Positions 7,647 to 15,997 of a stretch of DNA of 64,000 bases are shown piece after piece. The translations under genes were made by a program, and so were the position numbers. Location: positions 434,001 to 498,000 of the forward strand of contig NZ_JAHLQN010000001.1 in assembly GCF_018919205.1 (NCBI RefSeq), in the 5' to 3' direction. The notes beneath the pieces are model-generated. The model worked only from the letters and a program-made list of their open reading frames with translations, ran no database searches and was not told the origin of the DNA. This stretch comes from Dysosmobacter acutus. GTDB lineage: Bacteria > Bacillota > Clostridia > Oscillospirales > Oscillospiraceae. Position 1 is the first letter of the stretch. Every line of letters starts with the position of its first letter.

Positions 7647-9074
7647 ATGGAAGCATTTATGAACTCCGTAACCGAGACCCTGGTATCCATCGACGACTTT
7701 TTGTACTACCCCGTCCTGATCATCGTTTTGCTGGCGGCAGGCTTTTATTTCTCCTTTAAGACCCGCTTTGTCCAGCTGCGCATGTTCGGCGAGTCCATCC
7801 GCGTGGTGTCGGAGAAGCCCTCCAAGGAGGGAGCCATCTCCTCCTTCCAGGCGCTGATGGTTTCCACCGCCTCCCGGGTGGGCACCGGCAACATCGTGGG
7901 CGTGTCCACCGCCATCTGCCTGGGCGGATTTGGCGCGGCCTTCTGGATGTGGATCATCGCCCTCATCGGCGGCGCCTCCGCCTTCATTGAAAGCACCCTG
8001 GCCCAGATTTACAAGCGCCGCAACGCCGAGACCGGCGACAGTTACGGCGGCCCCGCCTACTACATAGAGTCCGCCCTGCACAACCGCGCTCTGGCGGTGG
8101 TGTTTGCCGTTTCACTGATCCTGACCTATGCCGGCGGCTTCAACATGCTGGCCTCCTACAACCTTCAGGACACCTTTAAGGCCTACAGCTTCTACAATCC
8201 CTCTGTCACCCCCTGGATCATCGGCGTCATCCTTGCGATTCTGGTGGGCTGGTGCGTCATGGGCGGGGGACGGAACATCGTCAAGGTCACCAGCACCCTG
8301 GTGCCCATTATGGGCCTTTTGTATGTGGCCGTCTCCCTGATTATCATTGTGTTCCACATCAAGCTTGTGCCCGCCGTCTTTGCCCAGATCTTCCGGCAGG
8401 CCTTTGATTTCCAGGCCATCTTCGGCGGCATCGCCGGCTCCTGCCTGATGTATGGCATCAAGCGGGGTCTCTATTCCAACGAAGCCGGCGTGGGCTCCGC
8501 TCCCAACGCCGCGGCGGCCGCCGACGTGAGCCACCCGGTGAAGCAGGGCCTGGTCCAGATGCTCTCCGTGTTCATCGACACCCTGCTTATCTGCACCGCA
8601 ACGGCCCTGATGTGCATGTGCTCCGGCGTGACCCCCACCGCGGACATCGCCGGCGCCCCCTATGTGCAGCAGTCCATCTCCAGCGTGTTCGGCGGCTTTG
8701 GCCCCGTGTTCGTCACCATCGCCATGGTGCTCTTTGCCTTTACCACGCTGCTTGGCAACCTCTACTATGTGGACAACTGCCTGGCCTTTATCCACCGCAA
8801 GATGCCCTCCAAGACCTTCATGACCTGCTTCCGGGTGCTGTGCGCCGCGGTGATCCTTTTGGGCGCCGGGCTGAGCATGGACGCCGCGTGGGCCATCGCC
8901 GACATCCTCATGGCCGTGATGTGCCTCATCAACCTGCCCGCCTGCGTGGCGCTGGGCGGCGTGGCCATCCGGGCCTGCAAGGACTATGAAAAGCAAAAGG
9001 CGGAGGGGAAAAACCCCGTCTTCCGCGCTAAGGACATTGGACTGGACGACTCCAACCTGGAATATTGGAAATAA
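7647..9074 (+). CDS. Sodium:amino-acid symporter, AGCS family
   Basis: A 475-residue integral membrane transporter of the alanine-or-glycine:cation symporter family. Family marks are the N-terminal FKTRFVQLRMF stretch, QALMVSTASRVGTGNIVGVSTAI, and the GLYSNEAGVGSAPNAAAAA motif, with about ten or eleven hydrophobic segments. Placement behind glsA and the divergent LysR gene makes glutamine the most likely substrate (GlnT/AlsT type), but this is context, not sequence proof. The ATG at 7647 follows a weak purine-rich site; a second ATG twelve bases later is possible. The 154-bp gap to glsA carries a hairpin. Confidence 0.92.
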   Translation: MEAFMNSVTETLVSIDDFLYYPVLIIVLLAAGFYFSFKTRFVQLRMFGESIRVVSEKPSKEGAISSFQALMVSTASRVGTGNIVGVSTAICLGGFGAAFWMWIIALIGGASAFIESTLAQIYKRRNAETGDSYGGPAYYIESALHNRALAVVFAVSLILTYAGGFNMLASYNLQDTFKAYSFYNPSVTPWIIGVILAILVGWCVMGGGRNIVKVTSTLVPIMGLLYVAVSLIIIVFHIKLVPAVFAQIFRQAFDFQAIFGGIAGSCLMYGIKRGLYSNEAGVGSAPNAAAAADVSHPVKQGLVQMLSVFIDTLLICTATALMCMCSGVTPTADIAGAPYVQQSISSVFGGFGPVFVTIAMVLFAFTTLLGNLYYVDNCLAFIHRKMPSKTFMTCFRVLCAAVILLGAGLSMDAAWAIADILMAVMCLINLPACVALGGVAIRACKDYEKQKAEGKNPVFRAKDIGLDDSNLEYWK

Positions 9075-9088
9075 CCCCTGTTTTTTAC

Positions 9089-9119
9089 GACCCGGCCCAT
9101 TGTGGGCCGGGTCTTTTTT
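9089..9119 (+). terminator. Terminator of the glutaminase-symporter unit
   Basis: An 11-bp perfect stem GACCCGGCCCA / TGGGCCGGGTC with a 3-nt loop followed by TTTTTT. Confidence 0.95.
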
Positions 9120-9184
9120 CGCAAGTTCACGGGTCAAGCCCTGTGCCTATTTGCAAAATTCCCATCATTTTCTTCCTCTCCCCT

Positions 9185-9230
9185 TTGTCAAGTAAAAAAA
9201 ATCGTGCTATACTGGAACTACTTAGTTCCG
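9185..9230 (+). promoter_or_regulatory. Promoter of the AEC transporter gene with a downstream dyad
   Basis: TTGTCA (9185-9190), a 17-bp spacer, and TATACT (9208-9213). Right after it, GGAACT-ACTT-AGTTCC (9215-9230) forms a dyad over the expected transcription start and may be an operator. Confidence 0.75.
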
Positions 9231-9262
9231 GACCTTCGGCGGCCCGGAGGACGGAGGGATCC

Positions 9263-10210
9263 ATGAACGCTTTTACCCTGGCGCTGAACGCCGTTTTGCC
9301 GATGGTCCTGCTGATTGCCCTTGGATATGTGCTCAAGCGGACCGAGTACCTCTCGGCCGCGTTCTTCGACAAGGCCAATCAGCTGTGCTTTCAGGTGCTG
9401 CTGCCGGTCAGCCTCTTCAACTCCAGCCGGTCCAGCCAGTTTTCCTCCGGCGACACGGCGGCAATCATATTCGGTCTGGGCGCCACAGTGGCGGTGTTCC
9501 TTGCCGCCTTTCTCCTTGTCCCCCTGTTCGAGCCGGACAACCGGCGCCGGCCGGTCTGGATCCAGGCCATGTATCGGGGTAATTTCGTCATCTACGGCAT
9601 GTCCGTCTGCGTCCGGCTGTTGGGGGAGGAGAGCTCTTCCCTGACGGCCATTCTGGCCGGATTTTTGGTGCCGCTTTACAACTTTCTGGCAGCGGTGGCG
9701 CTGGAGTACTTTGTGAGCCAGGAGGGCGGCAGCAGGACGCCCCTGCTCAAAACCCTGCCCCGGGTGATCAAAAACCCTCTGCTCATTGGCCCGCTGGTGG
9801 GTCTTTTGTGCAACTTCCTTGGCCTGCGCTTCCCCACGGCCATCGACACGGCGTTCAACGACGTGGGGAAGATCGCCACGCCCTTTGCCCTCATCGCCCT
9901 GGGCGGCAAGTTCGACTTTACCTATGCCCGCAAATATATAGGCCAGGTGGCCCTGGGCAATTTGCTGCGCCAGGCGGTGATCCCCGCCGTGATGACGGCT
10001 CTTGCGGCGGCGCTGGGGTTCCGGGGCTATCAGTTGGGCGTCATCATGTGCATGTTCTGCACGCCCATGGCCGTGTCCGCCTTTGCCATGAGCCGGATGA
10101 TGGGCGCCGACGACAATCTGGCCAGCTCTTTGATCGTCACCACCACCTGCGTTTCCTGCCTGTCTATTTTCGTGGGAGAGGTTGCGCTCACCCACCTGGG
10201 ACTGATCTGA
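9263..10210 (+). CDS. AEC-family transporter (auxin efflux carrier type)
   Basis: A 315-residue membrane protein with about ten hydrophobic segments in two five-helix halves, the arrangement of the AEC family. Bacterial members move small organic anions such as malate or malonate. Family-like features are the N-terminal VLPMVLLIALGYVLKR and the C-terminal MCMFCTPMAVSAFAMSRMMG stretch. The start is set by ACGGAGGG before the ATG. It has its own promoter and is followed 33 bp later by a MATE gene on the same strand, so the two may be co-transcribed. The substrate cannot be read from the sequence. Confidence 0.88.
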   Translation: MNAFTLALNAVLPMVLLIALGYVLKRTEYLSAAFFDKANQLCFQVLLPVSLFNSSRSSQFSSGDTAAIIFGLGATVAVFLAAFLLVPLFEPDNRRRPVWIQAMYRGNFVIYGMSVCVRLLGEESSSLTAILAGFLVPLYNFLAAVALEYFVSQEGGSRTPLLKTLPRVIKNPLLIGPLVGLLCNFLGLRFPTAIDTAFNDVGKIATPFALIALGGKFDFTYARKYIGQVALGNLLRQAVIPAVMTALAAALGFRGYQLGVIMCMFCTPMAVSAFAMSRMMGADDNLASSLIVTTTCVSCLSIFVGEVALTHLGLI

Positions 10211-10243
10211 TCCACTGCGCCAGCGCTTGCAAAGGAGGCTTTT

Positions 10244-11602
10244 ATGGACGAAAAACAGGAGGCAAAATTCATACGCATGACCCAGACGCCGATCCCTACC
10301 CTGGTCTGCTCCATGGCGGCGCCCTGCATCATCAGCATGCTGGTCACCTCCTTTTACAACATGGCGGACACCTTTTTTGTGGGTATGCTCAACAGCAACA
10401 GCGCCACAGGCGCCGTGGGCGTGGTGTTCTCCATCATGAGCATCATCCAGGCGGTGGGATTTTTCTGCGGCCACGGCTCCGGGAACTATGTCTCCCGGGA
10501 GATGGGGGAACAGAACATTGAGGAGGCCTCCCGCATGGCCGCCAACGGCTTTGTGTGCGCCTTTGTCCTGGGCTCCGTCATTCTGGCCGGGGGCCTTTTG
10601 TTCCTTGAGCCCCTGGCCATTTTGCTGGGTTCCACGGAAACCATCCTTCCCTACGCCATGAGCTACATGCGCATCATTCTCATCGGCGCGCCCCACATGT
10701 GCGCCTCCCTTGTGCTCAACAACCTGCTGCGCTTCCAGGGCAGCGCGATCTACGGCATGGTGGGCATCACCGCCGGCGCGGTGCTGAACATCCTGCTGGA
10801 CCCGCTGCTCATCTTCGGTCTGAACATGGGCGTGTCCGGGGCGGCGCTGGCCACCATCATCAGCCAGCTGGTCAGCTTCCTTGTGCTGTTGTTCCAGTGC
10901 TCCCGGGGCGGCAACCTGCGCATTTCGCTGCGCAATGCCAAGCTGACGCCCTTTTACCTCAAGGAGATTATTCAGGGCGGACTGCCGTCCCTGGCCCGGC
11001 AAGGACTGGGAGGGCTCTCCACCGTGTGCCTCAACTGGGGAGCCGGCCCCTATGGCGACGCGGCCATTGCCGCCATGGGCGTGGTGGCCAGGGTGATGCA
11101 GTTTGCCAACTCCTCCCTCATCGGCTTTGGCCAGGGCCTCCAGCCGGTGTGCGGCTTCAACTTTGGCGCCAGGCTCTACCGCCGGGTGAAGGAGTCCTAC
11201 TGGTTCTGCGTGAAAACCTCCTTCGGCTTCCTTTTGGTCATTGCGGCCGTTGGACTCTGTTTCGCCCCCACGGTCATCGGTGTATTCCGGGACGATCCCA
11301 CCGTGGTGGCCTATGGCACCACGGCTCTGCGGCTTCAGTGTCTGACGCTCTGCGTCAACAGCTGGGTTGTGATGGGGAACATGGTGCTTCAGGTTGTCAA
11401 CCGCACCGTCCCGGCCACGTTCTTGGCCATGTCCCGGCAGGGGATTTTCTTCATTCCCGCGGTTTTGATTTTCCCCACGGTCTGGGGAATGTTGGGTGTG
11501 CAGCTGGCCCAGCCGGTGTCCGACGTGCTCTCGGCGGTCATCGCCGCCGTCATGATGCGCAGATTTCTGCGGGAGTTGGACGGCATGGAGGCGGCCCTAT
11601 AG
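10244..11602 (+). CDS. MATE-family multidrug/sodium efflux protein
   Basis: A 452-residue membrane protein with twelve hydrophobic segments arranged as two MatE domains. The first half has FYNMADTFFVGMLN near residue 40, the usual MATE signature region, and the second half repeats the fold from about residue 230. It exports organic cations using a sodium or proton gradient (family knowledge). The ATG follows AAAGGAGG. A second, distinct MATE gene lies at 22878-24230. No regulator of the MarR or TetR type sits next to it. Confidence 0.92.
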   Translation: MDEKQEAKFIRMTQTPIPTLVCSMAAPCIISMLVTSFYNMADTFFVGMLNSNSATGAVGVVFSIMSIIQAVGFFCGHGSGNYVSREMGEQNIEEASRMAANGFVCAFVLGSVILAGGLLFLEPLAILLGSTETILPYAMSYMRIILIGAPHMCASLVLNNLLRFQGSAIYGMVGITAGAVLNILLDPLLIFGLNMGVSGAALATIISQLVSFLVLLFQCSRGGNLRISLRNAKLTPFYLKEIIQGGLPSLARQGLGGLSTVCLNWGAGPYGDAAIAAMGVVARVMQFANSSLIGFGQGLQPVCGFNFGARLYRRVKESYWFCVKTSFGFLLVIAAVGLCFAPTVIGVFRDDPTVVAYGTTALRLQCLTLCVNSWVVMGNMVLQVVNRTVPATFLAMSRQGIFFIPAVLIFPTVWGMLGVQLAQPVSDVLSAVIAAVMMRRFLRELDGMEAAL

Positions 11603-11634
11603 ATGGACTTTTTCAAAAAAGTGCGTAATTTTGC

Positions 11635-11663
11635 TTTACAAGGCCCCATCTGTCCGATATAAT
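11635..11663 (+). promoter_or_regulatory. prfB promoter
   Basis: TTTACA (11635-11640), a 17-bp spacer, and a perfect TATAAT (11658-11663), 42 bp ahead of the prfB start. Confidence 0.85.
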
Positions 11664-11705
11664 TTAAATTTGCGAACGTAATTCTGATAGACGGAGAAAT
11701 CAACT

Positions 11706-12824
11706 ATGATCGAATACGACGAATATAAACAAAAACTCACCGCTTTGGGACCGGTCATCACCGATCTTTCCGCGGCGCTGGACCTGGACGGCGCCCGGGC
11801 GGAGATCGCCAGACTGGAGGAGGAGACGGCTCAGGACGGCTTCTGGAACGACTTGGAGCGCTCCCAGAAGGTGCAGCAGCGGCTCAAGCAGCTCAAGAAC
11901 AAGGTGGGGCGGCAGGAAAAGCTCATCGGCGAGTGGGAGGACCTGAAGACCTTGGTGGAAATGGCCCTGGAGGAAGACGACGAGTCCCTTCTTCCGGAGC
12001 TGACCGACGGCTACACCAAATTAGAGACCAAAGTGGAGGAGGCCCGGCTGGAGACGCTGCTCTCCGGCGAGTACGACTCCAACAACGCCATTTTGACCCT
12101 CCACGCCGGCGCCGGTGGCACCGAGGCCCAGGACTGGACGGAGATGCTCTACCGCATGTACACCCGCTGGGCCGAGCGCCACGGCTTCTCCTACCAGACG
12201 CTGGACTATGAGGCCGGAGACGAGGCGGGCATCAAGTCCGCCACCATCTCCATCGAGGGGGAGAACGCCTACGGCTTTTTGAAGAGCGAAAACGGCGTCC
12301 ACCGGCTGGTCCGCGTATCGCCGTTCGACGCCAACTCCCGCCGCCAGACCTCCTTTTCCGCGGTGGAGGTCATGCCGGAAATCCCCGACGACAACACCAT
12401 CGAAATCCGGCCCGAGGAGATTGAGATGCAGGTCTTCCGCTCCTCCGGCGCAGGCGGCCAGCACGTGAACAAGACCTCCTCCGCCGTGCGGCTGATCCAC
12501 ATTCCCACCGGCGTGGTGGTGGCCTGCCAGACGGAGCGCAGCCAGTTCCAGAACCGGGACAACTGCATGAAGATGCTCCGCGCCAAGCTGATGGAGCTCA
12601 AGGCCCAGCAGCATGCGGAGAAGATCTCCGACATCAAGGGCGTGCAGATGAAGATCGAGTGGGGCAGCCAGATCCGCTCCTATGTGTTCATGCCCTACAC
12701 CCTGGCCAAGGACACCCGCACGGGCTATGAGATGGGCAACATCAACGCGGTGATGGACGGCGACATCGACGGCTTTATCAACGCCTACCTGACCGCCCAA
12801 GCCACCGGCGAGCTGAAAAAATAG
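11706..12824 (+). CDS. prfB: Peptide chain release factor 2
   Basis: A 372-residue class I release factor that recognises UAA and UGA. The stop-codon-reading tripeptide S-P-F is at 205-207 and the peptidyl-hydrolysis motif G-G-Q is at 250-252 in SSGAGGQHVNK. The reading frame is continuous from the ATG through the N-terminal helical domain. There is no in-frame UGA near codon 25 and so no sign of the programmed +1 frameshift found in many bacterial prfB genes. It has its own promoter and terminator and is not next to secA or hpf as in Bacillus. Confidence 0.97.
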   Translation: MIEYDEYKQKLTALGPVITDLSAALDLDGARAEIARLEEETAQDGFWNDLERSQKVQQRLKQLKNKVGRQEKLIGEWEDLKTLVEMALEEDDESLLPELTDGYTKLETKVEEARLETLLSGEYDSNNAILTLHAGAGGTEAQDWTEMLYRMYTRWAERHGFSYQTLDYEAGDEAGIKSATISIEGENAYGFLKSENGVHRLVRVSPFDANSRRQTSFSAVEVMPEIPDDNTIEIRPEEIEMQVFRSSGAGGQHVNKTSSAVRLIHIPTGVVVACQTERSQFQNRDNCMKMLRAKLMELKAQQHAEKISDIKGVQMKIEWGSQIRSYVFMPYTLAKDTRTGYEMGNINAVMDGDIDGFINAYLTAQATGELKK

Positions 12825-12831
12825 CAGACAG

Positions 12832-12862
12832 AAAGAGGGAGAACGGATTTTCCCTCTTTTTT
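12832..12862 (+). terminator. prfB terminator
   Basis: Stem AAGAGGGA / TCCCTCTT with a 10-nt loop followed by TTTT, eight bases after the prfB stop. Confidence 0.85.
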
Positions 12863-12943
12863 GTTGTCCCGCCCGGTTTGCGAAAAATGGCCGCTGCTTC
12901 TGTGCGGCTGTCCCAACGCCCGCTGCGCCGCGCGGTATCTTTG

Positions 12944-12980
12944 AAAGCGCCCGCCCAACTTAAAGTTGGGCGGGCGCTTT
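12944..12980. terminator. Long palindrome, probable terminator of the M32 gene
   Basis: A perfect 17-bp inverted repeat AAAGCGCCCGCCCAACT / AGTTGGGCGGGCGCTTT with a 3-nt loop, between convergent prfB and the M32 gene. The arms end in TTT on each strand, but no long T-run follows. Confidence 0.65.
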
Positions 12981-13002
12981 GCATCACACTTGATCCGCTT
13001 TT

Positions 13003-14523
13003 TTAGTCCTGAAGGCCGTAGATGGAATAGTACTTGTTCTTCATGTAGTCGATGTAGTACTTGCTGGTGATCTTCTCGCCGGTGGCCCGCTCCATCACCG
13101 CCATGGTGGGATAGGTAAAGCCGAACTGGTGGACCTTGTCGTGCATCCAGTTGTGGATGTCCTCAAACTGGCCGGCCGCCACCTGCGCATGGAAATCGGG
13201 GATATCCCGCAGCACGCCCTGGAGCAGCTGTCCGTCGAAGATGTTGCCCATGGCGTAGGACTGGAACTTTCCAAAGTCCTCGGTCCAGTGGATATCCTGG
13301 AGGCAGCCCTCCAGATCGTTGGTGGGACGAATGCCCAGGGACTCCTCGTACTTGTCGTTCCAGGCCTCGGGAAGGCGGTCGAAGCTCAGCTTGCCCTCAA
13401 AGAGGTCGCGCTCCAGCTCAAAGCGGATGACAGGGTGGAGGTTGTAGGTCAGCTCGTCGGCGCTGGTACGCTTGAACTGGGGATTGACCTTGATGAGGGT
13501 CTTGAAGAAATCCTTGGCATTCCAGCCGCGCAGCTCCGGGAAGCGCTCCTGGAAGAAGGGGAAGAAGAACTCCCAGTACTCGGGGGAGCGGCCGATGACG
13601 TTTTCATAGAAGCGGGACTGGGACTCGTGGGCGCTGCCCTTCATGCCGCCCCAGACGCCGGCCTCCACCACCTCGTCGTTGGAGCCCAAACTGTAAAGGG
13701 AGTGGCCCATCTCATGGATGTAGGTGAAGAAGTTGTCGATGCCCGTGTCGGACTTGCTGACGGTCACGCGGGAGTCCCGGGGGCTGAGCATGGCGGACCA
13801 GCCGTGGACCACCTTGGCAAAGGAGGCCTTGTCGGCGGTGTAGCCAAAGCGGCTGCAGGCGTAGGCGCTGAGCTCGTCGATATCCTTTTCACGGTGGTAG
13901 AAGATGTTGAGAATGGAGTCGTCCACATCCCGGGAGGCGGGGAGCACCTTGAACATGAGCTTGCTCATCTCCGTCTTCAGCTCTCCAAGGAGGCGGCTGC
14001 ACTCATCCACCGACAGGTCCTCGTCGTAGAAGTTCATCAGCACCTGGAGGGGGTGCTTGTTGGGGTCGGCGATCTGCGCGGCCTTATACTTGAGGTCGAA
14101 ATATTTCTTCAGCACCGGCTTCCAGATGGAGTAGTCGTTCTGACGGCGGGCCTCCAGCCAGGCGGCGTCGTTTTCAAACTGCACCCGGGTGATCTCCGAC
14201 TGAAGCTCCGCCGGGGTGCCGTTGGCGTTGTTGAAGTTGAAGAGGAAACGGCGGGCAACGGCCCGCTCCAGGTCCGTCTCATAGTCGGAGGCGTCCAGGG
14301 AGCGGAATTTATCCGCTAACTCGTGGCACTCCTTTGTGGAAAACAGCTCAACCCGCTTGTCTGAAAAATACACGCTGGTGTTGGCGCGGTAGGCCCGGCC
14401 GGTGCTGGGCATGTATGTAATCCTGTCCCACTTCATCAAATCAATGATGTGGTCATACATCCTGCTCTGGCGCAGAAGATCCTTGGCGCGCTCCAGCGCC
14501 TCCCGGGTGGTCAGTGTCGTCAT
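13003..14523 (-). CDS. Carboxypeptidase, M32 family
   Basis: A 506-residue cytoplasmic zinc metallocarboxypeptidase of the Taq/Pfu carboxypeptidase family, which trims amino acids from peptide C-termini. The zinc and catalytic motif H270-E-M-G-H274 is followed by the third zinc ligand Glu in GSAHESQSRFYEN (about 300). The C-terminal helical half (TYNLHPVIRFELERDLFEG, DIHWTEDFGKFQSYAMGNI) is family-typical. Of two close ATGs, the one at 14523 is preferred: AAAGGAG lies seven bases upstream, whereas the ATG at 14529 nearly abuts it. Confidence 0.93.
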   Translation of the reverse strand: MTTLTTREALERAKDLLRQSRMYDHIIDLMKWDRITYMPSTGRAYRANTSVYFSDKRVELFSTKECHELADKFRSLDASDYETDLERAVARRFLFNFNNANGTPAELQSEITRVQFENDAAWLEARRQNDYSIWKPVLKKYFDLKYKAAQIADPNKHPLQVLMNFYDEDLSVDECSRLLGELKTEMSKLMFKVLPASRDVDDSILNIFYHREKDIDELSAYACSRFGYTADKASFAKVVHGWSAMLSPRDSRVTVSKSDTGIDNFFTYIHEMGHSLYSLGSNDEVVEAGVWGGMKGSAHESQSRFYENVIGRSPEYWEFFFPFFQERFPELRGWNAKDFFKTLIKVNPQFKRTSADELTYNLHPVIRFELERDLFEGKLSFDRLPEAWNDKYEESLGIRPTNDLEGCLQDIHWTEDFGKFQSYAMGNIFDGQLLQGVLRDIPDFHAQVAAGQFEDIHNWMHDKVHQFGFTYPTMAVMERATGEKITSKYYIDYMKNKYYSIYGLQD

Positions 14524-14712
14524 TTCCATACTCCTTTCAAGTTTGCGGCGGGTCCGGAAAAACCCGCCCGCAGCTTTCGCAAGTGATCTTGCATTCATTA
14601 TACACACAATTTGTCCAATAGTAAATAAATGGCGGACAATTCCGCAAGAAAACTCTGCCGGAGCCGGACATCTTCAGAAGATGATAAATTTTGCGGCCCG
14701 GGCTGCACCGCG

Positions 14713-15873
14713 TCACTTGTTTTTGGCCTCCAACACCTGGATGAACTGCTCTGTAAAAAGCCGGGCGGCCAGCAGCGCCTCGTCCAAGGAATTGCCGGCG
14801 GCCCCCATCTCCACCAGCATGGAGCCGGTGGTGACGTGCTGGTTGTAGCGGGAGTTGCGCAGCACCACAGGGCGCATCAGCGTGGGATAGACGCCCACGA
14901 TGTTCTGCTGCACCGCCACCGCAAGCTTCATGTTTTCCATCCAGTGGTCATGGGGCAGCCCGGAGCCGTCGCTGCCCATCACAATGGACACCTGGGCCGC
15001 CGTACCCACGTCATCCACCACCGACACCACCTTGTACTGGTTGCCGGCGCCGTCTTCGATGGCGTCCCGGTGCACGTCCAATATGAATCGGATAGAGGGA
15101 TACTGGGCCATGTAGGCGTCAATGGATGTCAGCGCCCGGCCATAGGCGCCGGAGTACTCCGGATAGTCGTACAGCGTCCTGTCATGGAGCACGGAGATGC
15201 CCGCCTCGGCGAATATGTCGGCCATCTCATCCCCCACCCGCACCACATTGTACTTGGTGTCGGTGGTGCGGTGGTTGCCCGAGGGCTCGTAGCTCTGCCC
15301 GGGGGGCAGGGTATAGGCTTCACTACCGTGGGTGTGCAGGATCAGGATCTGGGGCTCTTCGTCGGTGAGGGACGCGTCAAAGGTCCCGCTGCCCAGTTCC
15401 GCCGTGTCCAGGACGTGGTCAGTGGAATTGCTGATGTACACGCCGCCCACCACCGTGTAGCCCGCCGGTGAGGAGGGAATCAGGGTGCGGGCGGGGATGC
15501 CGTTATCCACGCCTGGCGGCGTTTCCGGCTCCACGGGCTCCTCCGTCACCGGCTCCGTGCCTGTGTCAGCGGGCTGGGGCTGCTCGCCGGAGTCGCTCTC
15601 CTGGCGGCGGAGAATCTGCTCCCGGGCGGAGAGGAGCAGGGGCGACTCGGCAATGGCCAGCACCGTGGCGGGAGAGAGGTCGCTCAGGGAGAAAAAGTCC
15701 CCCAACTCCCACCGCAGCGCCTGCACCGGCCCCTGGGTACGCAGGGCGGTGACCGCGCCCAGAAGGGACTCGCTGTTGGCCGTGACCGCCACGGTCCAGA
15801 GCGTGGCGGCGCACGCGCCGATGGCCAGGATTCTCCGGATGCGCTGAGTGTTTTTCGGTCGTCTGCTGTTCAT
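14713..15873 (-). CDS. spoIIP: Stage II sporulation protein P
   Basis: A 386-residue SpoIIP-type amidase/endopeptidase that, with SpoIID and SpoIIM, thins septal peptidoglycan to drive engulfment. It has an N-terminal membrane anchor (about 15-33), a Pro/Glu-rich linker and the catalytic domain with three hallmark stretches: ILHTHGSEAY, FILDVHRDAI and RNSRYNQHVTTGSMLVEMGAAGNSLDEA. The start is set by GAGGTGAT. In many Clostridia spoIIP follows gpr; here gpr is about 10 kb away and spoIIP is instead divergent from a SpoIIQ-like M23 gene. Confidence 0.93.
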   Translation of the reverse strand: MNSRRPKNTQRIRRILAIGACAATLWTVAVTANSESLLGAVTALRTQGPVQALRWELGDFFSLSDLSPATVLAIAESPLLLSAREQILRRQESDSGEQPQPADTGTEPVTEEPVEPETPPGVDNGIPARTLIPSSPAGYTVVGGVYISNSTDHVLDTAELGSGTFDASLTDEEPQILILHTHGSEAYTLPPGQSYEPSGNHRTTDTKYNVVRVGDEMADIFAEAGISVLHDRTLYDYPEYSGAYGRALTSIDAYMAQYPSIRFILDVHRDAIEDGAGNQYKVVSVVDDVGTAAQVSIVMGSDGSGLPHDHWMENMKLAVAVQQNIVGVYPTLMRPVVLRNSRYNQHVTTGSMLVEMGAAGNSLDEALLAARLFTEQFIQVLEAKNK

Positions 15874-15939
15874 GGGATCACCTCTGAGACAACCTATGCG
15901 GCCTGTCCCACCACCAGAACAGAAAATTTTTTGGAGATT

Positions 15940-15968
15940 GTATAAATTTCCCTCCCCGGGGCCATACT
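15940..15968 (+). promoter_or_regulatory. Candidate sigma-F-type promoter of the SpoIIQ-like gene
   Basis: GTATA (15940-15944), a 15-bp gap, then GGCCATACT (15960-15968). These fit the published sigma-F patterns (GYATA and GGNNANNNT). The site is 30 bp before the start codon. No sigma-A promoter is evident there. This is a match by eye only. Confidence 0.45.
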
Positions 15969-15997
15969 GACGGAAGAACGAACGAAAGGAGAACACT

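Noticed and set aside
9218..11002. A 594-codon minus-strand open frame, rich in His, Gly, Ala and Gln
   Set aside because: It is antisense to the AEC and MATE transporter genes, which have clear families and ribosome sites; its composition is that of a GC-rich shadow frame.
11706..11800. A possible RF2 frameshift site
   Set aside because: No in-frame UGA preceded by a slippery CUU and upstream ribosome-like sequence; the frame is continuous.
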